Origin: an uncultured Flavobacterium sp.
Lineage (GTDB): Bacteria; Bacteroidota; Bacteroidia; Flavobacteriales; Flavobacteriaceae
Direction of reading: 5' to 3'
Length of the DNA stretch: 7,238 bases
NCBI RefSeq assembly: GCF_946482535.1
Contig: NZ_CAMLRU010000139.1
Location: 1-7,238, forward strand
Part shown: positions 1 through 5,685 of the stretch, in pieces
Layout: each line of letters opens with the position of its first letter
How positions within the stretch are numbered: the first letter of the stretch is position 1
The notes under the pieces: generated by a model
What the model was told of the DNA's origin: nothing
Database searches by the model: none
Seen by the model: the letters and a program-made list of their open reading frames with translations, nothing else
Program-made: the position numbers and the translations under genes

Positions 1-1161
1 ATACAAGAGCAGGTTTTGTATCATATTGAAGGCAATTTGGTTGGACCAACCATTGTAATGCTGGGCATGACAGGTATGTTTCACAAATACTTTATGGAAA
101 CTTCATTCCGTCCCGAAGAGTTTCACAAGCAACCGGAATGTTTTAAAGAAATTCTCGACTTCCTGACACACTTGGGTTGGTTTTCTAAAAAAGGCGATAA
201 CTACCAATTTACTGAAACCGGTTTGTTTTATGCCAAAAGAGCCGCTGCTTACGGGGTTACGGTATCTTATATTCCGACACTTCGTAAAATGGACGAACTC
301 CTTTTCGGTAACGCTTCAATCCTTAGAAATGTGGGTGAACACGAAACTGAATTGCATGTTGATCGCGAGATGAATGTATGGGGAAGTGGTGGCGCGCATG
401 CGGAGTATTTTAAAATTGTTGACGAAATAATCTTAGAACTGTTTAACCGACCTATAGCAGAACAGCCGAAAGGCATTCTCGATATGGGTTGCGGGAACGG
501 CGCTTTTTTGGAACACATTTTTGAGGTGATTGAACGCCAAACCAAACGCGGCAAAATGCTCGATGAATATCCGTTGTTTCTGGTAGGCGTTGACTACAAT
601 GAAGCCGCATTAAAAGTCACCCGCGCCAATTTAATCAAAGCTGATATTTGGGCCAAAGTTATTTGGGGTGATATCGGCCGACCGCAATTGTTAGCCGAAA
701 CGTTAAAAGAAGATTACGACATCGATTTAAAAGAATTGCTCAACGTGAGAACTTTTCTCGATCACAATCGCATTTGGGAAGAACCAAAGCACAAAACAGC
801 CAATCGCATCAGTACTTCTTCAGGAGCCTTTGCTCATCGCGGCAAGCGAATCAGCAATAATGAAGTGGAAGACAACTTATTGGAACACTTACTAAAATGG
901 GCACCGTTTGTAGAAAAATTTGGTTTACTATTAATCGAATTACACACCATCGCACCGGAATTAACAGCTGATAATATCGGAAAAACGGCAGCCACAGCAT
1001 ATGACGCCACTCACGGGTTTTCGGACCAATATATTGTAGAAATTGAAGTGTTACACAAAATAGCTGCAGAAGCCGGTTTGTTTTCAGATGCCAAGGTGTT
1101 TACCCGTTTTCCAAACTCCGATTTGGCGACTGTAAGTGTGAATCTTTTTAAAGGGAAATGA
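1..1161 (+). CDS. SAM-dependent class I methyltransferase, 5'-truncated by window edge
   Basis: The frame is open to the left edge (I-Q-E-Q-V before the TTG codon at 16), so the real start lies outside the window and TTG 16 is probably an internal Leu. Residues below are counted from that codon. Residues 5-90 look like the helical winged-helix/dimerisation lead-in of many small-molecule methyltransferases (GMTGMFHKYF, then a Q-F-T-E-T-G-L turn). The SAM-binding motif I is ILDMGCGNGAF at about 154-164, followed by an acidic-loop strand FLVGVDYNEAAL near 190-200 and a third strand with VIWGDIG near 213-219. The C-terminal half (FLDHNRIW, then LLLIELHTI) completes the Rossmann fold. It resembles the AprA/polyketide-associated methyltransferase group annotated in flavobacteria, but that is from memory and weak. 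The substrate is unknown. It converges on the next gene with one base between stop codons. Confidence 0.8.
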   Translation: MQEQVLYHIEGNLVGPTIVMLGMTGMFHKYFMETSFRPEEFHKQPECFKEILDFLTHLGWFSKKGDNYQFTETGLFYAKRAAAYGVTVSYIPTLRKMDELLFGNASILRNVGEHETELHVDREMNVWGSGGAHAEYFKIVDEIILELFNRPIAEQPKGILDMGCGNGAFLEHIFEVIERQTKRGKMLDEYPLFLVGVDYNEAALKVTRANLIKADIWAKVIWGDIGRPQLLAETLKEDYDIDLKELLNVRTFLDHNRIWEEPKHKTANRISTSSGAFAHRGKRISNNEVEDNLLEHLLKWAPFVEKFGLLLIELHTIAPELTADNIGKTAATAYDATHGFSDQYIVEIEVLHKIAAEAGLFSDAKVFTRFPNSDLATVSVNLFKGK

Positions 1162-1162
1162 A

Positions 1163-1351
1163 TTAGTGTTTCATAAACACTTTAATCACAAACAGCATCA
1201 GGATAAAAACAATAAATCCGATAAGCACTTTATAACTTCCTTTGTAAACCTTGTTGTGTAAGGCTTTGTCTTTGCCATAAGCAAAATAAGCAGCGATAAC
1301 GAAAGCTATAAAAAACAAGGCGGCAAAAACCCATTGACCAGTTGTGAACAT
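1163..1351 (-). CDS. Small two-helix inner-membrane protein (62 aa), unknown function
   Basis: This 62-residue protein starts MFTTGQWVFAAL and has two hydrophobic stretches, about residues 7-25 and 41-59. They are joined by a lysine-rich loop (GKDKALHNKVYKG), and the protein ends K-V-F-M-K-H. The basic loop suggests a cytoplasmic loop with both ends outside, by the positive-inside rule. The frame stays open upstream to an ATG at 1519, but that extension would run antisense through the first 30 codons of the pyrophosphohydrolase gene and has no hydrophobic or domain character. I therefore place the start at 1351, where a TACATTTG -7 box lies about 28 nt upstream. No enzymatic motif is visible. 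It resembles the short conserved hypothetical membrane proteins common in flavobacterial genomes; no function should be assumed. Confidence 0.72.
   Translation of the reverse strand: MFTTGQWVFAALFFIAFVIAAYFAYGKDKALHNKVYKGSYKVLIGFIVFILMLFVIKVFMKH
1165..1181. terminator. Possible bidirectional hairpin at the convergent gene ends
   Basis: AGTGTTT (1165-1171) and AAACACT (1175-1181) form a perfect 7-bp stem with loop CAT. It sits 4 bases past the methyltransferase stop and covers the last codons of the membrane-protein gene. Neither strand has a long T run after it (TTAAT on +, AATTCATTT on -), so it is a weak candidate terminator or 3'-end stabiliser. Confidence 0.4.
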
Positions 1352-1378
1352 TTGTTTCAAATTTTCAACAAAAATACT

Positions 1379-1413
1379 CAAATGTATCCTAAAGTTATAA
1401 CTTGCAGCATCAA
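1379..1413 (-). promoter_or_regulatory. Candidate promoter of the small membrane protein, with palindrome in the spacer
   Basis: On the minus strand a perfect Bacteroidetes-type -7 box TACATTTG lies at 1386-1379, with the ATG 27 nt further on. The only TTG that could be the -33 element is at 1413-1411, giving a 24-nt spacer, slightly longer than the usual 17-23. A perfect 12-bp palindrome AAGTTATAACTT (1392-1403) fills the spacer, and could also act on the divergent gene starting at 1430. Confidence 0.35.
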
Positions 1414-1429
1414 TTAATTTCTGTTTATT

Positions 1430-1813
1430 ATGCAAAAACAACTCAACGCAGTAAAAGAATTTCACACCGCATTCGGATTGGGTGTAAGTAACGAAATGAT
1501 TGCTCATTTGGGCGAACAAAAAAACATCCTACGCTTTAACTTAATGAAAGAAGAAAACGAGGAATACCTTGAAGCCGTTCAAAATAATGACTTGGTTGAA
1601 ATTGCCGATGCACTGGGTGATATGCTCTATATTTTATGCGGAACCATATTAGAACACGGTTTGCAACACAAAATTGAAGAGGTTTTTGATGAAATCCAAC
1701 GCAGCAACATGAGCAAACTAGGTGAAGACGGTCAACCCATTTATCGTGAAGACGGCAAAGTGATGAAAGGTCCGAATTACTTCAAACCGAGCTTTGAGGA
1801 AATCTTGCGATAG
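1430..1813 (+). CDS. MazG/PRA-PH-like nucleoside triphosphate pyrophosphohydrolase
   Basis: The 127-residue protein carries the metal-binding signature of the all-alpha NTP pyrophosphatase superfamily: EENEE at 41-45 on one helix and E57-I-A-D60 followed by D64 (EIADALGDMLYILCG) on the next. Enzymes of this fold cleave a nucleotide between the alpha and beta phosphates, releasing pyrophosphate with Mg2+. The C-terminal segment (NMSKLGEDGQP at 93-103, then GKVMKGPNYFKP) matches the single-domain phosphoribosyl-ATP-pyrophosphohydrolase-like branch (PF01503), also found in phages. It is not HisE by context, because no histidine genes are near; a housecleaning role on non-canonical nucleotides is a family-based inference. 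The substrate is unknown. It is a monocistronic-looking gene, divergent from the small membrane protein and stop to stop with the HNH gene (one base between). No good promoter match was found upstream. Confidence 0.85.
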   Translation: MQKQLNAVKEFHTAFGLGVSNEMIAHLGEQKNILRFNLMKEENEEYLEAVQNNDLVEIADALGDMLYILCGTILEHGLQHKIEEVFDEIQRSNMSKLGEDGQPIYREDGKVMKGPNYFKPSFEEILR

Positions 1814-1814
1814 G

Positions 1815-2396
1815 TTAAACTTTTATATGACCCCAATTTTCGCCTCTTTTGATGCGGTGAATTTGCATTTCGCTGATTCCGAATTGTTTGGCCAATATTT
1901 TAATTCGGGTTTTTCGCTCCGGATTGTTTAGTATTTTTTTGAGTCGAATGACTTTGGTGGAAGTCAATTTTCTGCCATCTGATTTGATGTTGTGCTCAAT
2001 GAGTTTTAATTTAGATTTGATTACTGCCGGGCTTTTTCTGTAATGGGCCATTTTTTCTTCATAGTTAACCCATTTCAAATTAGAAACCACATCGTTATCT
2101 CTTGAAAAATCCAAATGAATTACATATTCTTGGTCTTCCGCTGTTTTGGGAATAAAGAGTTGAGCAACCAGTTTGTAAATAAAGATGTTTTTGTCGATTA
2201 TTTTTTTTCCCTCTTTTCTGATTTTATAGCGAAGCGTTCTGTAACCATCAGATGTTCCGCCTTTTAATAGGGTTCCGTCTTTAAAATCTTCTTTAAAACT
2301 GATAAGCCTGCCTCGGTTTGATACGGCATAGCGCAATTGCAACGGATAATCTAATTCGACTTCTCGAAAGATTTCATTGGGGTAAAAACGAATCAT
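1815..2396 (-). CDS. NUMOD4/HNH endonuclease-like DNA-binding protein, stand-alone
   Basis: The 193-residue protein has three recognisable parts. Residues 5-60 match a NUMOD4 module (YAVSNRGRLISF at 23-34). Residues 73-115 match an HNH_3-type core: YKLVAQLFIP in place of the usual HRLVA.aF, then VIHLDFSRDN (H94) and SNLKWVNYEEK (N106). Residues 141-193 form a helix-turn-helix-like end (ILAKQFGISEMQIHRIKRGENW). Such modules are typical of homing endonucleases and phage HNH nucleases that nick or cut DNA. Two positions are atypical: the residue before the catalytic His, normally Asn or Asp and a metal ligand, is Ile93, and the first conserved His of the helix is Tyr/Lys. Activity may therefore be weak or lost. 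There is no adjacent intron, intein, split gene or phage gene, and base composition resembles the neighbours, suggesting a resident chromosomal gene. Confidence 0.75.
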   Translation of the reverse strand: MIRFYPNEIFREVELDYPLQLRYAVSNRGRLISFKEDFKDGTLLKGGTSDGYRTLRYKIRKEGKKIIDKNIFIYKLVAQLFIPKTAEDQEYVIHLDFSRDNDVVSNLKWVNYEEKMAHYRKSPAVIKSKLKLIEHNIKSDGRKLTSTKVIRLKKILNNPERKTRIKILAKQFGISEMQIHRIKRGENWGHIKV

Positions 2397-2416
2397 AATT
2401 GTGGTATTTATAAAGC

Positions 2417-2424
2417 CAAATTTA
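2417..2424 (-). promoter_or_regulatory. Candidate -7 box for the HNH gene
   Basis: The minus strand reads TAAATTTG, a perfect match to TAnnTTTG, 20 nt before the ATG at 2396. No TTG lies at the expected -33 distance, so only half of the promoter is supported. It would give a leader of roughly a dozen nucleotides. Confidence 0.4.
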
Positions 2425-2526
2425 CTCTAAAAATGGTAATTTGTATTATATTTTTTGAATAATGACCTTTTTTTTAAGCAGATAATGGTTATTGAAATAT
2501 TATCCTACAGTCTTTGATAAATAAGT

Positions 2527-2556
2527 AAAAAAAACTCCCGATTTCTCGAGAGTTTT
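2527..2556 (-). terminator. Intrinsic terminator of ilvE
   Basis: Read on the minus strand, AACTCTCGA (2554-2546) pairs with TCGGGAGTT (2541-2533), 9 bp with one T-G wobble, closing a GAAA tetraloop. It is followed directly by a run of eight T (2534-2527). It begins about 25 nt after the ilvE stop and separates ilvE from the downstream HNH gene. Confidence 0.92.
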
Positions 2557-2578
2557 CTTTAGTTAAGTTGGATTGAAT

Positions 2579-3646
2579 CTATACTTTTACGGTCCAGCCA
2601 AAAGTATCTTCAGCCAGTTTGTATTGAATTTTGGTTAATTTGTCTTTTAATTCTAAAGCGAAGGAGTTTTCCTGTTTAGGCAACTCATAGTAAACATCTT
2701 TATACTGAAACCCAACAATAGGGTTTACCACTGCGGCTGTTCCGGCACCGAAAATCTCTTTTAAGCTTCCGTCTTTAGCAGCGCTTACCAATTCGTCTAC
2801 CAATACCGAGCGTACTTCTACATTGATGCCTTCACGTTTGGCCAAATCAATCAAACTTTTACGGGTAACACCATCCAGAATTCTTTCACTAGTTGGCGCG
2901 GTATACAAAGTATCATTAATTCTGAAGAAGACATTCATCGTTCCGGCTTCTTCTAATTTGGTGTGCGTAGCGTCATCGGTCCAAATGATTTGTTGGAATC
3001 CTTTTTCTTGCGCCAGTTTTTGCGGATAGAATTGAGCCGAATAATTTCCGGCTGCTTTGGCTGCTCCGATTCCGCCATTAGCTGCTCTACTGAAATGTTC
3101 TGCTATAATTACTTTCACTTCGCCCGAATAATAGGAGCGAGCAGGAGAAAGAATAATCATGAATCGGTATTGCGTCGAAGGTTGTGCAATAACGCCCGAA
3201 CCAACTGCAATCATAAAAGGTCTGATGTACAAAGTGTTGCCTAAACCTTTTTTTACCCAGTCTCTTTCCAAATCAAGGATGGCATTTAAACCACCTATAA
3301 AAATGTCTTCCGGAACTTCGGGCATGGCCATTCTTTTAGCCGACTTATTGAAACGATGTAAATTTTCATCCGGTCTGAATAACCAAACGTCATCATTTTC
3401 ATCTTTATAAGCCTTCATTCCTTCAAAGATGGCTTGTCCGTAATGAAAAACTTTAGCAGAAGGATCAATCAGAAACGGTTCGTAAGGTTTGATTATTGGT
3501 TTTTGCCACTTTCCTTCTTTAAAATCACAAATTAACATATGATCGGTGAAGGTGTTTCCAAAGGCAAGATTTTCAAAATCGACATCCTTAATTTTAGAGG
3601 CAGAAGCTCTAACTATATCGATTTCGGAAGGTGTTTTTAACATCAT
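2579..3646 (-). CDS. ilvE: Branched-chain amino acid aminotransferase
   Basis: IlvE is a cytoplasmic PLP enzyme (fold type IV, class IV aminotransferases, PF01063). It exchanges the amino group between glutamate and the keto acids of leucine, isoleucine and valine, the last step of their synthesis and the first of their breakdown. At 355 residues it fits the longer type-II form. Visible landmarks are VFHYGQAIFEGMKAY (66-80), the phosphate/substrate region LYIRPFM (139-145), the Schiff-base lysine K197 in GAAKAAGNYSAQ, the LEEAGTMNVFF segment (231-241) that carries the conserved glutamate and helps hold the cofactor, ILDGVTRKSL (256-265), and the GTAAVVNPI strand (302-310). The start is a double ATG (3646 or 3643), and either may be used. 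It stands alone, with no other ilv or leu genes beside it. A 279-nt gap upstream holds divergent promoters. Confidence 0.96.
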   Translation of the reverse strand: MMLKTPSEIDIVRASASKIKDVDFENLAFGNTFTDHMLICDFKEGKWQKPIIKPYEPFLIDPSAKVFHYGQAIFEGMKAYKDENDDVWLFRPDENLHRFNKSAKRMAMPEVPEDIFIGGLNAILDLERDWVKKGLGNTLYIRPFMIAVGSGVIAQPSTQYRFMIILSPARSYYSGEVKVIIAEHFSRAANGGIGAAKAAGNYSAQFYPQKLAQEKGFQQIIWTDDATHTKLEEAGTMNVFFRINDTLYTAPTSERILDGVTRKSLIDLAKREGINVEVRSVLVDELVSAAKDGSLKEIFGAGTAAVVNPIVGFQYKDVYYELPKQENSFALELKDKLTKIQYKLAEDTFGWTVKV

Positions 3647-3864
3647 TTAGTATCAAGTTTAAGAAGGAAATAATTTGTATTTGTCTATTTTTTAAATAGT
3701 TAGGTTGATTTCCTTGCAATTATAAGTTGTGTTGTTAGTTTTTTGTAAAACTAATAAAAAAATATTAGCCATTTGCACCCTTAAAAAATATTGGATGCTT
3801 TTTTCCAAATTCTCTTTGGCAACATATTTTTTGTCTTAATATTTCATTAAAACGAGAAATTAAT

Positions 3865-3877
3865 TGCTATAATAGCA
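3865..3877. promoter_or_regulatory. Perfect 13-bp palindrome, candidate operator
   Basis: TGCTAT-A-ATAGCA is a perfect inverted repeat around a single central A. It ends one base before the TTG -33 element of the DUF4920 operon promoter. Its centre is about 41 nt upstream of the start point expected from the -7 box, the usual site for an activator that contacts RNA polymerase. The binding protein is unknown, and the regulatory role is an inference from position. Confidence 0.4.
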
Positions 3878-3878
3878 C

Positions 3879-3905
3879 TTGAAATTGTTAATCTGTTTAC
3901 TTTTG
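3879..3905 (+). promoter_or_regulatory. Bacteroidetes-type promoter of the DUF4920-heme lipoprotein-mnmD operon
   Basis: TTG at 3879-3881 and TACTTTTG (perfect TAnnTTTG) at 3898-3905 are separated by 16 nt, one less than the common range. The ATG follows 20 nt after the -7 box, so the leader is short (about 14 nt) and has no Shine-Dalgarno sequence. Confidence 0.65.
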
Positions 3906-3925
3906 TAATTCTAAAATCGTAAAAC

Positions 3926-4426
3926 ATGAAAAAAATAAGTTTACTTCTAATTGTTATTGCCCTATTTGTAGGTAATAATGTTGTTGCTCAATCAAAATCG
4001 AAAGCCGTTGCTTTTGATGCTAAAAACTATGCTTTGTTTGGTGAAAAATTCAAAGTGACTAAGATTTTAACCAAAGAGCAAATGCTTAAAAAATACAAAA
4101 ACCTTAAAAAAGGGGATACCATTACAGTGCAATTTCAATCAAACATCAAATCGGTTTGTAAAAAGAAAGGTTGTTGGATGAAAATGGAAATGGCCGGCGA
4201 TGATACTTCTTTTGTAAAATTTAAAGACTATGGTTTTTTCGTGCCATTGAATGCAGATAATAGTACAGCTATAGTAAATGGTAAAGCTTTCGTAGATGTT
4301 GTTTCGGTTGAAGAATTAAAACATTATGCTAAAGACGGCGGAAAATCAGCGGCTGAAATTGCTAAAATCACCAAACCGGAAGTGACTTATTCTTTCTTGG
4401 CTGACGGTGTATACATTAAAAAATAA
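3926..4426 (+). CDS. Secreted DUF4920-family protein
   Basis: The 166-residue protein starts with a clear Sec signal peptide: MKK, a hydrophobic core LLLIVIALFVG, and a predicted cut after A21 (VVA^Q), leaving an N-terminal Gln as is common in Bacteroidetes. The mature part fits DUF4920 (PF16267), a small all-beta domain of unknown function: a FGEKF lead strand (38-42), a central CKKKGCWMKM motif (78-87), FKDYGFFVP (99-107), and a conserved tail LKHYAKDGGKSAAEI (131-145). The paired cysteines C78 and C83, next to W84 and M85, and H133 could bind a metal, form a disulfide or hold a cofactor; this is an inference. It is first in a three-gene operon, three bases before the heme lipoprotein gene, suggesting a shared job in the periplasm or envelope. 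Confidence 0.85.
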   Translation: MKKISLLLIVIALFVGNNVVAQSKSKAVAFDAKNYALFGEKFKVTKILTKEQMLKKYKNLKKGDTITVQFQSNIKSVCKKKGCWMKMEMAGDDTSFVKFKDYGFFVPLNADNSTAIVNGKAFVDVVSVEELKHYAKDGGKSAAEIAKITKPEVTYSFLADGVYIKK

Positions 4427-4429
4427 GCA

Positions 4430-4891
4430 ATGGTTAAAAAAGTAATAGTTGTAGTTCTGGTACTTCTTTTTTTAGCATTATCAGTGCTTTCTTGTCAAAA
4501 GAAAGAGGAAAAAGTTGCCGAAGAAAAATGTGAGCCAAAGACCGAAAAGAAGTTGGAAATGTACCAAATGTCGGAAATGGCTGCTTTGATGGAACAGATG
4601 TATGTTGACAACAAACGTTTGAAAGAGCGCATTCAAAAAGGTGATACCATTGGTCAGTTTCCGCAGCATTTTTTAAGAATACACGAAGCCGTGATGACTG
4701 ATGAATCGGATAATGATGCCTTTTTTAAAGAACAAGCTGCTAAATTTATCAAGGCGCAAGAATTAATTTATCAAGATCCTAAAAACGCCAAAAAACATTT
4801 TAACACCGGTGTGGATGCTTGTATCCAATGTCACCAACAAAAATGCGGCGGACCAATTCCGAGAATTAAGAAACTGTACATTAAAGAGTAA
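4430..4891 (+). CDS. Lipoprotein with C-terminal c-type heme motif (CxxCH), cytochrome c'-like
   Basis: The 153-residue protein has a hydrophobic leader ending in the lipobox VLSC, so C22 is the probable lipidated residue. The next residues, Q-K-K-E-E-K, contain K-E-E, which fits the K-(D/E)2 type of lipoprotein export signal described in Capnocytophaga; it may therefore be carried to the cell surface. The C-terminus has one heme-attachment site, CIQCH at 131-135, followed by another cysteine, C139. The rest is predicted helical: a Met-rich helix (M44, M47, M50, M54, M57), then helices around 80-90 and 97-115. A helical bundle with the heme site near the C-terminus recalls cytochrome c', but sequence similarity is not obvious to me. 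An electron-transfer or gas/redox-sensing role is an inference. It is the middle gene of the operon, with gaps of 3 and 2 bases on either side. Confidence 0.8.
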   Translation: MVKKVIVVVLVLLFLALSVLSCQKKEEKVAEEKCEPKTEKKLEMYQMSEMAALMEQMYVDNKRLKERIQKGDTIGQFPQHFLRIHEAVMTDESDNDAFFKEQAAKFIKAQELIYQDPKNAKKHFNTGVDACIQCHQQKCGGPIPRIKKLYIKE

Positions 4892-4893
4892 TT

Positions 4894-5559
4894 TTGAAAC
4901 GCGAAATTATTCAAACCCAAGATGGTTCTACAACCATTTATTTGCCGGAATGGAATGAAAGTTATCATTCAAAACACGGTGCGATTCAAGAAGCTTATCA
5001 CGTATTTATAAAAAATGGATTTTCTCTTTTCGAAGGAAAATCCATTGCTGTTTTAGAAATAGGTTTCGGTACCGGATTGAATGCTTTTATCACTTATTTA
5101 GAAGCCCAAAAAAACAAAAATCAAAACATAAATTATACCGGTATTGAAGCTTATCCTGTAGCTTTAGAAGAAGCTTTGCAAATGAATTACACCAAAGAAA
5201 TTGCTTCGGCTGAAGGTCGAATATTTGAACTTATGCACCAAACGAGTTGGGAAGAAGCGCACTTAATTTCGCCCGATTTCACTTTAACCAAGCGAGAGCA
5301 ATTTTTTCAAGACATCAATGATGTCAAGGCTTTTGACTTGATTTACTTTGACGCTTTCGGTTTCAGAGTGCAACCCGAATTGTGGTCTGAAGCTATATTT
5401 GTTGCGATGTATAAGGCATTAAAGGACCAAGGTGTTTTGGTTACTTATGCCTGTCGAACTTCAATTAAAAACGCCATGATATCAGCAGGATTTTCTGTAG
5501 AAAAGTTACCCGGCGCTCCGGGCAAAAGAGAGATGTTGCGCGCCACTAAAGGAATCTGA
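4894..5559 (+). CDS. mnmD: tRNA (5-aminomethyl-2-thiouridine34) methyltransferase MnmD
   Basis: MnmD is the stand-alone methyltransferase equivalent to the N-terminal domain of MnmC (DUF752, PF05430). It uses SAM to convert nm5s2U34 to mnm5s2U34 in tRNAs that read two-fold degenerate codons. The 221 residues show ADGSTT-like QDGSTTIYLPEWNESYHSKHGA (9-30), the SAM motif VLEIGFGTGLNAF (53-65), the acidic strand YTGIEAYP (81-88), the catalytic-region motif DLIYFDAF (148-155, D153 aligning with the proposed general base) and PELW (161-164), and the family signature LPGAPGKREMLRA (205-217). The start must be TTG at 4894: a stop lies in frame four codons upstream, and this start gives the usual family beginning M-K-R-E-I-I. 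It lies 2 bases after the lipoprotein stop, so translation is probably coupled. No U-tract terminator was found after it. Confidence 0.9.
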   Translation: MKREIIQTQDGSTTIYLPEWNESYHSKHGAIQEAYHVFIKNGFSLFEGKSIAVLEIGFGTGLNAFITYLEAQKNKNQNINYTGIEAYPVALEEALQMNYTKEIASAEGRIFELMHQTSWEEAHLISPDFTLTKREQFFQDINDVKAFDLIYFDAFGFRVQPELWSEAIFVAMYKALKDQGVLVTYACRTSIKNAMISAGFSVEKLPGAPGKREMLRATKGI

Positions 5560-5602
5560 AAAAATTAACTTTTTTTGAAGATATTTTTAACTAGGATTTT
5601 TA

Positions 5603-5631
5603 TTGACTGTCTGTTTTTTTCAATAAATTTG
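5603..5631 (+). promoter_or_regulatory. Promoter of the first 64-aa gene
   Basis: TTG at 5603-5605, an 18-nt spacer, and a perfect TAAATTTG at 5624-5631 make this the best match to the Flavobacterium promoter consensus in the window. The expected start is near 5638, leaving a leader of nearly 50 nt before the ATG at 5686. Confidence 0.8.
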
Positions 5632-5645
5632 GTAAAACAATCATT

Positions 5646-5674
5646 CGTTCTTACTGATTTTTAAACCTAAAAAT
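5646..5674 (+). promoter_or_regulatory. Leader element of first unit: CGTTCTTAC box plus hairpin
   Basis: CGTTCTTAC (5646-5654), two bases, then ATTTTTA (5657-5663) and TAAAAAT (5668-5674), a perfect 7-bp stem with loop AACC. The hairpin ends 11 nt before the start codon. The same 9-mer, 2-nt gap and AACC-starting loop recur before the paralogue at 6053-6083, although the stem sequences differ. Confidence 0.5.
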
Positions 5675-5685
5675 TATTACTCTCT

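Larger units (their letters stand above)
3647..3925. other. Divergent intergenic region between ilvE and the DUF4920 operon
   Basis: No credible gene was found in this 279-nt AT-rich stretch. The right end holds a recognisable plus-strand promoter and a palindrome (listed separately). The left half, the ilvE leader on the minus strand, has only approximate -7 boxes (TATAATTG at 3724-3717 and TAAACTTG near 3662) without a TTG at a suitable distance. It also holds two small A/T hairpins: CTATTT/AAATAG (3685-3699, 3-nt loop) and CTAATA/TATTAG (3751-3768). No leader peptide or attenuator-like terminator is evident ahead of ilvE. Confidence 0.6.

Noticed and set aside
267..554. Minus-strand reading frame inside the methyltransferase gene
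   Set aside because: It is antisense to a clear methyltransferase covering the SAM motif, and its composition (Ser/Pro/Arg/Cys-rich) is typical of a shadow frame.
1352..1519. N-terminal extension of the small membrane protein gene up to an ATG at 1519
   Set aside because: It would overlap the start of the pyrophosphohydrolase gene on the opposite strand, has no domain character, and the -7 box at 1386-1379 would then lie inside the gene.
2461..2493. Inverted repeat AATGACC/GGTTATT around a run of eight T upstream of the HNH gene
   Set aside because: One G-T wobble, a 19-nt loop and the T run inside the loop make it a poor terminator or operator.
2823..3410. Three overlapping plus-strand reading frames inside ilvE
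   Set aside because: All are antisense to a well-supported aminotransferase and their translations show no domain or plausible composition.
3685..3699. Hairpin CTATTT/AAATAG in the ilvE leader as a possible attenuator
   Set aside because: The stem is only six A/T-rich pairs, no leader peptide rich in Leu, Ile or Val precedes it, and there is no alternative pairing.
4481..4669. Minus-strand 62-residue reading frame inside the heme lipoprotein gene
   Set aside because: Its Phe/Leu/His-rich sequence is just the complement of Lys/Glu-rich codons in the real gene.
5509..5522. GC-rich hairpin CCCGG-CGCT-CCGGG near the end of mnmD
   Set aside because: It encodes the conserved family motif L-P-G-A-P-G, lies within the gene and has no T run, so it is explained by coding and is not a terminator.
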